64,000 nucleotides of DNA from Brevundimonas naejangsanensis DSM 23858. Its GTDB lineage: Bacteria; Pseudomonadota; Alphaproteobacteria; Caulobacterales; Caulobacteraceae. Shown here piece after piece: positions 50,483 through 58,886 of the stretch. Numbering within the stretch: position 1 is the stretch's first letter; each line of letters begins with the position of its first letter. Location: positions 1 to 64,000 of the forward strand of contig NZ_ATXN01000007.1 of the NCBI RefSeq assembly GCF_000421705.1, given 5' to 3'. The position numbers and the translations under genes were made by a program. The notes below the pieces were generated by a model. It was not told the DNA's origin, made no database searches, and was given only the letters and a program-made list of their open reading frames with translations.

Positions 50483-51126
50483 GCAGCGGCCTTGCGGAGG
50501 TCTGAGGCGTCGGGTGCGGCAGGGCCGGGGCGCTCGGGATGGCGGCCGGTCAGGCGATGCATCCCCTCGCGGCCCAGGACGGCCAGGTATTTCATGTACT
50601 CCAGCGTCATGCGCCGGGCGGTCTCGGTCGCGCGCCACCAGGACGGGGTGTCCAGCGACGGCGTGGAGATGGCATAGGGGGTCAGCCGCACGCCGGGCGC
50701 CGCCCCGCGAATCTCCAGCAAGCTGCGCGGCATATGATAGTCCGAGGTGACGACGATCAGATCGTCATAACCCTTGGCCCGCGCCCAGGCGGCGATCTCC
50801 TGGGCGTTGCCGACGGTGTTCTCGGCCTCGAAGCCCAGGTCGACACAGCAGTTGAACAGCTTCTTGGACCCCGGCGTCAGGGCGCGCAGCTCCTGACGGC
50901 GCACCTCGCGGTTGACGCCCGAGATCAGCAGCCGGTCGCCCTTGCCCTGCTCCAGCAGGCGGATGGCGGCGTTGACGCGCTCGGCCGAGGGGCCGGTCAG
51001 GGAGACGATGGCGTCCGCCCGCGCCGGCTCGGGCGCAGGCGTCAGACCGCGAACCCGCTCGGCGAAGACGAACAGGCCCGTCAGCCACATCAGCGCCACC
51101 ACGGCGATCAGCGTCAGGAACTTCAT
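50479..51126 (-). CDS. YdcF family (DUF218/ElyC-SanA-like) protein
   Basis: 215 aa. An N-terminal membrane anchor (LIAVVALMWLTGLFVFA) and a DUF218 domain starting ADAIVSLTGPSAERVNAAIRL, with LLISGVNREVRRQELRAL and VVTSDYHMPRSLLEIRGAAP. DUF218 proteins affect envelope biogenesis (for example ElyC and SanA in E. coli). It lies 10 bp after ftsX and overlaps plsC, in an envelope-related operon. Confidence 0.9.
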   Translation of the reverse strand: MKFLTLIAVVALMWLTGLFVFAERVRGLTPAPEPARADAIVSLTGPSAERVNAAIRLLEQGKGDRLLISGVNREVRRQELRALTPGSKKLFNCCVDLGFEAENTVGNAQEIAAWARAKGYDDLIVVTSDYHMPRSLLEIRGAAPGVRLTPYAISTPSLDTPSWWRATETARRMTLEYMKYLAVLGREGMHRLTGRHPERPGPAAPDASDLRKAAA

Positions 51127-51136
51127 GCTTAACTAA

Positions 51137-52018
51137 CTAGCGACGCCCGCCCAGCTTCGCCAGCGCCGTCAAACGCGCAGCCAGCACCGCGACCGCCCCC
51201 GCCAGCAAGGGGCAGGCGATCAGCGCCAGCAGGTCGCCAAAGGCCAGCGGCAGGGCCGGGGTCAGCCCGCCCTCACCCCCGATCAGGCGCAACGCCGCCA
51301 GCATCAGCGCGGCCAGTCCGGCCCCCGCCGCGCCCGCCGTCGCCGCCAGAACGCCGAACCGCTGCTGGAACAGGGCGGCGATCGCTCCGTCCGACGCGCC
51401 GTTCAGGCTCAGCGTCTCGATCACCGCCGCCTGGGCCGCCATGCCCGCTCGGGTGGCGTAGGCGATCGCCGCCGCCGTCGCCGCCGCGATCAGCAGGAAG
51501 GCCGCGCCCGCCAGGGCCGTGATCAGGCCCGCCGACCGTTCGACCTCACCGCGCCACAGGCTGTGGTCGTCGACGCTGGCGTCCAGCCCGGCCTCGGCCA
51601 GGGCGCGGCTCAGGCTCGGCGCGCTGGCGGGCGCCTCGGGGTCCAGCCGGACGACGACCAGATAGGGCAGAGGCAGGTCGGGCAGCACCGCCTCCCCCAC
51701 CCACGGCCGCAACAGGGCCTCGGCCGCCTTGCGGTCCATCGCCTGCGCCTCGGCCACGCCCTTGACCCCGGCCAGGGTCTCGGCGGCGCGTGCGGCGGCG
51801 GCGGGGCCAGTCTCATCGACGCGCGGGCGCACCTGCACCGTCGCTTCGGCGCGCAGATGCGACGCCCACCCGTGCGCGGCCCGATCGGCCGCCAAGGCGC
51901 CGACGGCGGCGATGGAGGCCAGGAAGCACAGCACGGCGATGACCACCACCAGCCAGCGTTCTCCACCGGCCTCGCGCGGCAGAAGTTCGGGCTGGGCGTT
52001 GCGCATGAGGCCGATCAT
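51137..52018 (-). CDS. ftsX: Cell division protein FtsX
   Basis: 293 aa permease-type protein with four membrane segments (about 30-48, 170-190, 215-240, 265-285) and a periplasmic loop of about 120 residues that in other bacteria contacts peptidoglycan hydrolase activators. It pairs with FtsE, whose gene overlaps it by 4 bp (ATGA). FtsEX couples ATP hydrolysis to septal wall hydrolysis. The sequence is poorly conserved, so the call rests on topology plus the ftsE partner. Confidence 0.9.
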   Translation of the reverse strand: MIGLMRNAQPELLPREAGGERWLVVVIAVLCFLASIAAVGALAADRAAHGWASHLRAEATVQVRPRVDETGPAAAARAAETLAGVKGVAEAQAMDRKAAEALLRPWVGEAVLPDLPLPYLVVVRLDPEAPASAPSLSRALAEAGLDASVDDHSLWRGEVERSAGLITALAGAAFLLIAAATAAAIAYATRAGMAAQAAVIETLSLNGASDGAIAALFQQRFGVLAATAGAAGAGLAALMLAALRLIGGEGGLTPALPLAFGDLLALIACPLLAGAVAVLAARLTALAKLGGRR

Positions 52019-52755
52019 GACTGCGCCTCCGGTCCCGCCGATGAAGCCGGCGCGATCTGAGCCAGCCGCCCGCTTTCCAACCGCAGGACGGCGGCGCCGC
52101 TGCGCTCGGCCAGAGCCTCGTCGTGGCTGGCGATCAGGACCGTGGCGCCCAGTTTGTTCAGCGACTGGAACAGCCGCATCAGCTTCTCGCCCATCGGCCG
52201 GTCGACGCTGCCGGTCGGTTCGTCGGCCAGGATCAGGCGCGGCCGCGCCACCACGGCGCGGGCGATAGCCAGCCGTTGCTTCTCGCCGCCGGACAGGGTG
52301 GGCGGCAGGGCGTCCAGCCGCCCGCCCAGCCCGACCCAGCGCAGCATCTCCTGCACGTCGGCGCCGTAGTCCGCCGGGCGTTCTCCCGCCAGCCGCAGCG
52401 GCAAGGCCGCATTGTCGAAGGCCGACAGATGGTCCAGCAGGCGGAAATCCTGAAAGATCACCCCCATGCGGCGACGAAGCGCCGGGACCTCGCGCCGGGG
52501 CAGCTGGGTCACGTCCTGACCGAACAGGCTGATTCGACCCGCCTGCGGCCGCGCCGCCAAAGTCAGCAGCCGCAGCAACGAGGACTTGCCCGCCCCCGAA
52601 GGTCCGGTAAGGAAGTGGAAAGAGCCGTTTGGCAGACTAAGGTTAACGTCCCGCAGCACGGCGGGCCTGCCCCCATAGCCGAAGCCCACGCCTCTGAGGC
52701 GGACGGCGTCAGGCGCGGAATCAGGGTCGGCGGCGCGGCGGATCGGATCGGGCAT
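52015..52755 (-). CDS. ftsE: Cell division ATP-binding protein FtsE
   Basis: 246 aa ABC ATPase. Walker A TGPSGAGKSS (about 52-61), Q-loop FQDFRLLDHL, signature LSGGEKQRLAIARA and Walker B ILADEPTGSVD. The FQDFRLL motif is characteristic of FtsE. The N-terminal 18 residues (RRAADPDSAPDAVRL) are an extension. It overlaps ftsX. Divergent from the zinc-ribbon gene with a short intergenic region. Confidence 0.94.
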   Translation of the reverse strand: MPDPIRRAADPDSAPDAVRLRGVGFGYGGRPAVLRDVNLSLPNGSFHFLTGPSGAGKSSLLRLLTLAARPQAGRISLFGQDVTQLPRREVPALRRRMGVIFQDFRLLDHLSAFDNAALPLRLAGERPADYGADVQEMLRWVGLGGRLDALPPTLSGGEKQRLAIARAVVARPRLILADEPTGSVDRPMGEKLMRLFQSLNKLGATVLIASHDEALAERSGAAVLRLESGRLAQIAPASSAGPEAQS

Positions 52756-52824
52756 AGGGTTTCGTATTGGACCGGGGCGTTGCGCCGCGACAGGAGGGGG
52801 CGATAAGCCTCACAGTCAGCTGAC

Positions 52825-53688
52825 ATGATACTGACCTGTCCCGCCTGCGCCACCAGCTATTTTGTTCCCGACGAAGCGATCGGCCCCAACGGCCGTCGTG
52901 TGCGCTGCAAGACGTGCGGCCACGATTGGCGCGCCAGCCTTGAGGATGCGCCGCTGGAGCTGGAATCGGCGACGGAAGGCCTGAGCCCAGCGGCAGACCC
53001 TGCGTCCGAAACCCCGCCTGAAAGTCTGGCCGAAACGCCTGCGCCCGAACTGCCGCGCGCCTTCCGCGCCCGGGCCGAGCGCAGGCGCCGTACACGGCAG
53101 GCGGCGGCGGCGGGCGCAGCCTGGGCCGCGGCGGCGGCGGTCGTGCTGGGGCTGATCACCAGCGGCGTTCTGTTCCGTGAAGAGATCGTCCGCAAATTCC
53201 CGGCGACGGCAGGCGCCTATGGCGCCCTGGGTCTGGACGTGAACATCGTCGGACTGGAGTTCGAAGCTCAAAGGGCCCGCGTGGCGCCGCATGATCCCGG
53301 CCGGATCGTCGTGTCCGGCGCCGTGCGGAATATTCGCGAGACCGAAGTGTCGGCGCCCCCCATCCGCGTGATCCTGCAGGATGAGCGCGGCGTCGAGATC
53401 GCCAGCCGCGTGGTGCGCCCGGACTGGCCGCCCATCCTGCCCGGCAAGGTCGAGGGCTTCGCCACGGTCATCGCTGACCCGCAAGGCAAGGCGGCGGGAA
53501 TGACGACGAAGTTCATTCTTGAGCCTGCGCGCAAGACGCCGTCTCGCCCGACCGACAAGAACGCCCGCCCTGAACCCGCCGCGCGCGAAGACGGCGGCCT
53601 GCGCCGTCTGGGCGCCCTCGACCTTGGTCCAGCGCCCGCGCCTCTCGACTCCAGCGCCGCAGAAGGGGTATCGGCGAGGCATGGCTGA
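52825..53688 (+). CDS. DUF3426 / MJ0042-type zinc-ribbon membrane protein
   Basis: 287 aa. The N-terminus is a zinc ribbon with two C-x2-C knuckles (TCPACATSYFVP and CKTCGHDW), then a Pro/Glu-rich linker, one membrane segment (about 98-118) and a DUF3426 beta-sandwich with VSGAVRNIRETEVSAPPI. Function unknown; such proteins are common near ftsEX in alphaproteobacteria. The stop overlaps the next gene by 8 bp, so both are co-transcribed. Confidence 0.88.
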   Translation: MILTCPACATSYFVPDEAIGPNGRRVRCKTCGHDWRASLEDAPLELESATEGLSPAADPASETPPESLAETPAPELPRAFRARAERRRRTRQAAAAGAAWAAAAAVVLGLITSGVLFREEIVRKFPATAGAYGALGLDVNIVGLEFEAQRARVAPHDPGRIVVSGAVRNIRETEVSAPPIRVILQDERGVEIASRVVRPDWPPILPGKVEGFATVIADPQGKAAGMTTKFILEPARKTPSRPTDKNARPEPAAREDGGLRRLGALDLGPAPAPLDSSAAEGVSARHG

Positions 53689-54220
53689 CACCCCATCGAC
53701 GCCCGCCCCCACGGTTCTTCTGTCCCAGGCCGAGATCGAGGCCGTCGTGGCCGATCTGGCGCGCCGCATCGCCCCCCATGTCGATGATCAGACGGTGGCC
53801 GCCGTCCTGCTGACCGGCGGGCTGTGGTTCGCCGCCGACCTGACCCGCGCCCTTTCGCGCGAAGGCCGCAATGTCCGTTTCGACGCCCTGTGGCTGGCTT
53901 CCTACGGCGACGAGCAGACCAGTCGGGGGCGGATCGAGGTCCGCGCCCCCTATCAGCGCCCGCTGACCGGCAAGAAGGTGCTGATTCTGGACGACGTGTT
54001 CGACACCGGCCTGTCATTGGCCGAGGCGGTGCGCATCACCAGGGAAGCAGGCGCCGCCGAGGTGCTGACCTGCGTCTTCGCTCGCAAGCCCTGGCCCAAG
54101 CCCCGCGCGCCCGAGCCCGACTTCGTCGGCTGGGAGGCGCCGAACCGCTTTCTGGTCGGCTATGGCCTGGACCATGCGGGCGGGATGCGCGGCCTGCCGG
54201 ACATCTGCGCCCTGGACTGA
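53681..54220 (+). CDS. hpt: Hypoxanthine/purine phosphoribosyltransferase
   Basis: 179 aa type I phosphoribosyltransferase. The PRPP-binding loop is VLILDDVFDTGLSL (about 110-123), preceded by a flexible-loop region and followed by CVFARKP...PDFVGWEAPNRFLVGYGLD, the FVVGYGLD purine-contact end typical of HPRT. It salvages hypoxanthine or guanine to the nucleotide. It overlaps the zinc-ribbon gene by 8 bp and converges with lysA, with 3 bp between the stops. Confidence 0.9.
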   Translation: MADTPSTPAPTVLLSQAEIEAVVADLARRIAPHVDDQTVAAVLLTGGLWFAADLTRALSREGRNVRFDALWLASYGDEQTSRGRIEVRAPYQRPLTGKKVLILDDVFDTGLSLAEAVRITREAGAAEVLTCVFARKPWPKPRAPEPDFVGWEAPNRFLVGYGLDHAGGMRGLPDICALD

Positions 54221-54223
54221 GGC

Positions 54224-55498
54224 TTAAAGCCAGTCCGCCATCGGTTCGCGAGCGAACATCTCGTCATAGGTCGGGCGCAGGCGGATGACCGCACTGCGGT
54301 CGCCGTCGACCAGAACTTCAGCGGCTAGCGGACGGGTGTTGTATTCGCCGCTCATCACCGCGCCATAGGCTCCGGCGCTCATGAAGACGACCAGATCGCC
54401 CGCCTTCAACGGCGGCAGGTCGCGGTCGCGCGCGAAGGTGTCGCCGGTCTCGCAGACCGGGCCGACCACGTCGTGGGGCAGAGCCTCGCCCGTCACCGGA
54501 CGCACCGGCTTCAGGTCGTGGAAGGCGTCATAAAGGGCCGGGCGCATCAGGTCGTTCATCGCCGCGTCCAGCACCAGGAAGCGGCGGCCGTCCGTCCGCT
54601 CATTGACCTGAATGACGCGGCTCAGCAGGACGCCCGCATTGGCGGCCATCAGGCGACCCGGCTCGAAGGCGGCCTCGACGTTCAGGCCATCCAGCACACG
54701 CGCGGCCATGGCGATGTAATCGGCCGGGGACGGCGTCGCCGCCTCGCCATAATAGGGCACGCCCAGCCCGCCGCCAAGGTCGAGGCGGGTGACGCTGTGC
54801 CCCTGGGCGCGCAAGTCTTCCGTCATCTGACGCAGCACGCGGAAGGCGGCTTCCAGCGGGGCCAGATCGGTGATCTGGCTGCCGATGTGGCAGGCCAGCC
54901 CCACCGGCGTGACGTGGGGCGAGCTTGAGGCGAGGGCGTAAAGGGCCATCGCCTCCTCGACCGGCACGCCGAACTTGTCGCCGGCGCCGCCGGTGGTGAT
55001 CTTGGCGTGACCGCCCGCGCCGATCTTGGGGTTCACCCGGATAGCGATGGCGGGAGCGGCGTTCTTGCTCGCAGCAACCGCGATCAGCCGGTCCAGTTCG
55101 GTCGAGGACTCGACGTTGATCTGACGCACGCCCTGTTCGATGGCGAAGGCCAGCTCGGCGTCGGTCTTGCCTACGCCCGAGAAGATGATGCGTTCGCCCG
55201 GAATGCCGACGGCCAGCGCCCGGCGAATCTCGCCCTCAGACACGGTGTCAGCGCCGCAGCCGAGTTTCGCCAAGGTCGCCAGCACCGACAGGTTGGAGTT
55301 GGCCTTGACCGCAAAGGCGATCAGGGCGTCGCCTAGCGCGCTCCTATGCGCGTCGCACGCCTCGCGCAGCAGGCCGTAGTGACGGCGCAGGGTGGCCGAG
55401 GAATAGACGTAGGTCGGCGTGCCGACGCTGTCCGCCAGCGCCTCCAGAGAGACGCCCTCGGCATGCAGGACGCCGTCCTTGAGATCGAAATAGTGCAC
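54224..55498 (-). CDS. lysA: Diaminopimelate decarboxylase
   Basis: 424 aa group IV PLP decarboxylase that makes lysine from meso-diaminopimelate. PLP-Lys in IAFAVKANSN (about 60), LDLGGGLGVPY, and the C-terminal GPVCETGD with active-site Cys and the YGAVMSGEYNTR motif. The start is a GTG (MHYFDLKDGVLHAEGV). It follows argH and a small lipoprotein gene in the same direction, an order seen in many alpha- and gammaproteobacteria. Confidence 0.96.
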   Translation of the reverse strand: MHYFDLKDGVLHAEGVSLEALADSVGTPTYVYSSATLRRHYGLLREACDAHRSALGDALIAFAVKANSNLSVLATLAKLGCGADTVSEGEIRRALAVGIPGERIIFSGVGKTDAELAFAIEQGVRQINVESSTELDRLIAVAASKNAAPAIAIRVNPKIGAGGHAKITTGGAGDKFGVPVEEAMALYALASSSPHVTPVGLACHIGSQITDLAPLEAAFRVLRQMTEDLRAQGHSVTRLDLGGGLGVPYYGEAATPSPADYIAMAARVLDGLNVEAAFEPGRLMAANAGVLLSRVIQVNERTDGRRFLVLDAAMNDLMRPALYDAFHDLKPVRPVTGEALPHDVVGPVCETGDTFARDRDLPPLKAGDLVVFMSAGAYGAVMSGEYNTRPLAAEVLVDGDRSAVIRLRPTYDEMFAREPMADWL

Positions 55499-55533
55499 CG
55501 GCGGGGAGTCCAGTCAGAGAGGAGCGCGAAGGC

Positions 55534-55770
55534 TCAGTTCATCGGCGGCGGCTTGCCGAACGGGTTGCTCGTGCCGTTGTCGATGGGCATCTGGCGCGGC
55601 GGCAGGTTCTGCATCGCCTCCTCGGGCAGATGGTCGGCCGAGCGGTCGCGGATGGCGCGCTCGGTCTGCTTCTTCGGCGTCGCGCCCTGCGGCGGCTCGA
55701 GATCGGCCATGCGTCCGCAGGCGCTCAGCATCAGGGCGGCGGCGCCCGCGAGGATCAAGGTCTTCTTCAC
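55534..55770 (-). CDS. Small lipoprotein (LptM/YifL-like)
   Basis: 78 aa from a GTG that overlaps the argH stop (GTGA). Signal peptide with lipobox (LMLSACG, Cys18), followed by a Pro-rich tail. Short lipoproteins of this form next to lysA match the LptM/YifL group, which helps to mature the LPS transporter LptD. The usual G-x-x-G-P-L-x-x-P start of the mature part is only loosely seen ([10 protein letters not shown]), so the family call is tentative. Confidence 0.7.
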   Translation of the reverse strand: MKKTLILAGAAALMLSACGRMADLEPPQGATPKKQTERAIRDRSADHLPEEAMQNLPPRQMPIDNGTSNPFGKPPPMN

Positions 55771-57185
55771 AGGCGGCTTCTCCAGTCGGCGATGCGCGCG
55801 CGGACCTGTTCCGGCGCCGTGCCGCCGAAGCTCTGGCGGCTGGCGCAGGAGGCTTCGGGCGTCAGCACTTCATACACGCCTTCGGTGATGCGGCCATCCA
55901 GCGCCTGCAATTCCGCCAGCGGCAATTCGCCCAAGCCCAGACCCAGCGCCTCGGCCCGCTTCACAGCGGCGCCGGTGACGTGGTGCGCCTGGCGGAAGGG
56001 CAGGTTCAGTTCGCGCACCAGCCAGTCGGCCAGGTCGGTGGCCGTCGAGAAGCCCGCGCCCGCGGCGGCGGCCATCTTCTCGGTGTTGGGGCGGATCACG
56101 GCCACCATGGCGGTCATGGCGGTCAGCGCCAGGTCGAGCGCGTCGAAAGCCTCGAACACCGGCGGCTTGTCCTCCTGCATGTCCTTGGAATAGGCCAGCG
56201 GCAGGCCCTTCATCACCGTGGTCAAGGCGATCAGGGCGCCGTTGATGCGGCCCGTCTTGGCCCGCACCAGTTCGGCCGCATCCGGGTTGCGCTTCTGCGG
56301 CATGATGGACGAGCCGGTGGTCAGGTCGTCGGGCAGGGTCGCAAAGCCGAACATCGGCGTCATCCACACCACGATCTCTTCGGCCAGACGCGACAGGTGG
56401 CCCGCCGCGATGGAGGCGGCGGCCAGGCTTTCCAGCGCGAAGTCGCGATCCGAAACGGCGTCCAGAGAGTTCGCCATCGGCCGGTCGAAGCCGAGCGCCT
56501 GCGCCGTCATGTGGCGGTCGATGGGGAAAGGCGACCCGGCCAGCGCTGCGGCGCCCAGAGGGTTCTCGTTCATGCGGGCGCGGGCGTCGTCGAAGCGCCC
56601 GGCGTCGCGGCCGAACATCTCGACATAGGCCATCAGGTGATGGCCGAACGTCACCGGCTGGGCCGTCTGCAGATGGGTGAAGCCCGGCATCAGGTCGCCC
56701 GCGTGCTGTTCCGCCCGGTCCAGCAGGGTCCGCTGCAGGTCTTGCAGCTGCGCCACGGTGCGGTCGCAGGCGTCGCGCACCCACAGGCGGAAGTCGGTCG
56801 CCACCTGATCATTGCGACTGCGCGCCGTATGGAGGCGCCCCGACGGCTCGCCGATCAGCTCCGACAGGCGCGCCTCGACGTTCATGTGAATGTCTTCATA
56901 GGCGTCGCGGAAGGGGAAGCTCCCGTCCCGGATCTCGCCCTCGATCACGTCCAGCCCGCCAAGGATGGCCTGGGCGTCGGCGGCGGCGATGATCCCCTGC
57001 TTTTCCAGCATGCGACAATGGGCCCGCGAACCGGCCAGGTCCTGCGCCCACAGGCGTTTGTCGACGCCGATGGAGACGTTGATGGCCTGCATGATGTCCG
57101 CAGGCTTGGCGCTGAAGCGCCCACCCCATAGAGACTGGCCCTGCGAGGGGGAATCTTGCTGTGGTTTGGAAGGCGTATCGGACAT
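55767..57185 (-). CDS. argH: Argininosuccinate lyase
   Basis: 472 aa fumarase/aspartase-superfamily enzyme, last step of arginine synthesis. The signature [20 protein letters not shown] is clear (catalytic Ser in the flexible loop), together with [16 protein letters not shown] and [13 protein letters not shown]. The start at [10 protein letters not shown] is chosen from homology ([18 protein letters not shown] follows). On the opposite strand the tlpA ATG shares the same CATG tetranucleotide, so the two start codons overlap by 2 bp. Confidence 0.96.
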   Translation of the reverse strand: MSDTPSKPQQDSPSQGQSLWGGRFSAKPADIMQAINVSIGVDKRLWAQDLAGSRAHCRMLEKQGIIAAADAQAILGGLDVIEGEIRDGSFPFRDAYEDIHMNVEARLSELIGEPSGRLHTARSRNDQVATDFRLWVRDACDRTVAQLQDLQRTLLDRAEQHAGDLMPGFTHLQTAQPVTFGHHLMAYVEMFGRDAGRFDDARARMNENPLGAAALAGSPFPIDRHMTAQALGFDRPMANSLDAVSDRDFALESLAAASIAAGHLSRLAEEIVVWMTPMFGFATLPDDLTTGSSIMPQKRNPDAAELVRAKTGRINGALIALTTVMKGLPLAYSKDMQEDKPPVFEAFDALDLALTAMTAMVAVIRPNTEKMAAAAGAGFSTATDLADWLVRELNLPFRQAHHVTGAAVKRAEALGLGLGELPLAELQALDGRITEGVYEVLTPEASCASRQSFGGTAPEQVRARIADWRSRL

Positions 57186-57822
57186 GAGCGGCTCTGGACG
57201 GACTTGGGCGGGCGTGGCGACGTTCGCGGTGATCGGCGTGATCGGCATGGGCGCGGCGCTGCTATACGTCAATCAGAAGGGCGTAGGCAAAGAGTCCGCG
57301 CCGCCTGCGGCCCAGGCGCCGGTCCAACCCCTTGATCCGCAACTGGCGGCCTTCGCCAAGGGATCGCTGGCGGCGCTGCAGGCGCCCGCCTCCCCCGCCG
57401 CGCCCGACTATGTGTTCAAGGCCGCCGACGGCGCCGACGTCCGCCTGGCCGACTTCGCAGGCAAGGTGACGGTGGTGAACCTGTGGGCCACCTGGTGCGC
57501 CCCGTGCCGGATCGAGATGCCGACGCTGGCGGCCCTGGCCGACCACTATAAGGCGCGCGACGACTTCGCCGTGGTCGCCGTCAGCATGGACCTCGACAAG
57601 ACGGCCGACGAGGCGCGGGCCTTCATCGCCGAGAACGCGCCTCTGGACTTCTACATCGACCCGAAATTCCAGCTGGCGTTCGAGTTTCCCGGCAAGGGCG
57701 CCATGCCCCAGACCATCGTCATGGACCGCCAGGGCCGCGTCCGCGCCGTCCTGACCGGCGAAGCCGACTGGGCGGGCCCCGAGGCGCGCGGCCTGATCGA
57801 CCACCTGCTGGCCGAGGGCTGA
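57184..57822 (+). CDS. TlpA-family thiol:disulfide reductase
   Basis: 212 aa. N-terminal membrane anchor ([19 protein letters not shown], about 11-29), then a periplasmic thioredoxin fold with active site [13 protein letters not shown] (Cys105, Cys108) and cis-Pro in [10 protein letters not shown]. TlpA/CcmG-like proteins keep periplasmic cysteines reduced, often for cytochrome c or copper delivery. A GGAAGG site is 10 nt upstream. Divergent from argH with overlapping start codons; each gene's 5' region lies within the other. Confidence 0.92.
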   Translation: MSGSGRTWAGVATFAVIGVIGMGAALLYVNQKGVGKESAPPAAQAPVQPLDPQLAAFAKGSLAALQAPASPAAPDYVFKAADGADVRLADFAGKVTVVNLWATWCAPCRIEMPTLAALADHYKARDDFAVVAVSMDLDKTADEARAFIAENAPLDFYIDPKFQLAFEFPGKGAMPQTIVMDRQGRVRAVLTGEADWAGPEARGLIDHLLAEG

Positions 57823-57891
57823 GCCGCCTTCCGGCCCCGCTTGTCGAAGACGGCCCGAAGGGTTGATGCTCGCGCCGCACAGGAGGCTGCG

Positions 57892-58248
57892 ATGAGCGTC
57901 GAGACCCACTATCTGGCCGTCTTCACCAGCGACAAGACCGGCCCCAAATGGCGGGCCTGGCGCGCCATGAGCGAGGCCCAGCAGGCCGAGACGGCCCGCC
58001 TCGGCGTCGCCGCCGTCGCCGAATGGGAAGCGGCGCACCGCGACTCCATCGTCTTTCAGGGCGGCCCGCTGGGCCCGACCAAACGCATCGACGACGACGG
58101 CGCCGTCACGGACATGGTCAACCTGCTGACCGTCTTCATGGTCGTGCGCGCCGACAGCCACGAGGCGGCGGCCCGGCTGTTCGAGGGCCACCCGCACATG
58201 AGCATCTTCGTCTGCGACGGGGTGGAGGTGATGCCGGTGCTGGGGTGA
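57892..58248 (+). CDS. YciI family protein
   Basis: 118 aa small alpha+beta ferredoxin-like protein of the YCII/YciI group. It begins HYLAVFTSDKTG, has the aromatic/acidic core QGGPLGPTKRI and ends HPHMSIFVCDGVEVMPVL, which carries the conserved His. The family includes putative dehalogenase- or cis-enoyl-type activities, mostly unknown. Strong AGGAGG ribosome site 5 nt upstream of the ATG. Confidence 0.88.
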   Translation: MSVETHYLAVFTSDKTGPKWRAWRAMSEAQQAETARLGVAAVAEWEAAHRDSIVFQGGPLGPTKRIDDDGAVTDMVNLLTVFMVVRADSHEAAARLFEGHPHMSIFVCDGVEVMPVLG

Positions 58249-58251
58249 GGC

Positions 58252-58587
58252 TCAGTCGACGCCCGGCGGCGGGGTCCAATTCGGATCAGAAAACCAGTCG
58301 GCGGCGAGGTCGCGCCAGTCCGGGTTGTCCCGCTCGATCAGGGCCAGCTTCCAGTCGCGCAGCCACTTCTTGATGCGCCGCTCGCGCCGGATCGCATCGA
58401 GCACCAGGGCGTGCTGCTCGAACCAGACCAGACAGGTGCAGTCATAGGCGTCGCTGAAGCCGGGAAAGGCGCGCGTCCTGTGTTTCCACACGCGGCTTTC
58501 CAGATTGGACGTCGAGCCGACGTAGAGCGTCCCATTGCGCCCGCTCGCCATGATGTAGGTCGCGATGAAGATGCGATGGGTCGCCAT
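58252..58587 (-). CDS. GIY-YIG nuclease family protein (COG2827/YhbQ-like), second copy
   Basis: 111 aa. Motif order matches the copy at 33653: TYIMASGRNGTLYVGST (GIY-YIG), RVWKHRT (catalytic Arg), RRERRIKKWLRDWKLALIE (metal-binding Glu) and NPDWRDL, with a Pro-rich tail (NWTPPPGVD). The start is an ATG. The upstream side is occupied by a long palindromic repeat (58677-58830), parallel to the repeat bracketing of the first copy. The convergent yciI ends 3 bp away. The cellular role of this family is not known. Confidence 0.9.
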   Translation of the reverse strand: MATHRIFIATYIMASGRNGTLYVGSTSNLESRVWKHRTRAFPGFSDAYDCTCLVWFEQHALVLDAIRRERRIKKWLRDWKLALIERDNPDWRDLAADWFSDPNWTPPPGVD

Positions 58588-58635
58588 ACGGCCACGCTAA
58601 CCCGCCGTTCCGCCTTCGTCATCCACGCCCCGCCC

Positions 58636-58689
58636 CTTCTTCCGTCATCCTCCGGCGAGGCCCTAGCCTCTTCTTCCGTCATCCTCCGG
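58636..58689. repeat. 20-bp direct repeat of the palindrome outer arm
   Basis: CTTCTTCCGTCATCCTCCGG occurs at 58636-58655 and again at 58670-58689, 34 bp apart. The second copy is the left outer arm of palindromic repeat B, so the first is an extra partial arm on the side of the GIY-YIG gene. Confidence 0.85.
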
Positions 58690-58830
58690 GCCGCGCGCAG
58701 CGCGGAACCGGGGGACCCAGCGGCGCCGAAGGCGATCTTCGCGCGGCCGCCGAGCGTGACACTTTCGCGCTCCCGCGCGCCGCTGGGTCCCCCGGTCTGC
58801 GCCGCTAACGCGGCTTGCCGGAGGATGACG
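58677..58830. repeat. Long palindromic repeat B (two nested inverted repeats)
   Basis: Outer arms CGTCATCCTCCGG (58677-58689) and CCGGAGGATGACG (58818-58830); inner arms 58707-58727 and 58777-58796 with core GGGGGACCCAGCGGCG. It is related to repeat A at 44812-44961 but reversed: 33 bp from 58707 equal the reverse complement of 44896-44928. It lies between the GIY-YIG gene and the DUF6602-like gene. Confidence 0.92.
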
Positions 58831-58886
58831 AAAGGAGGTGTGTCCTATTCTGATATCCAAGCGACACGGCGATATCGCCAAGTTGT

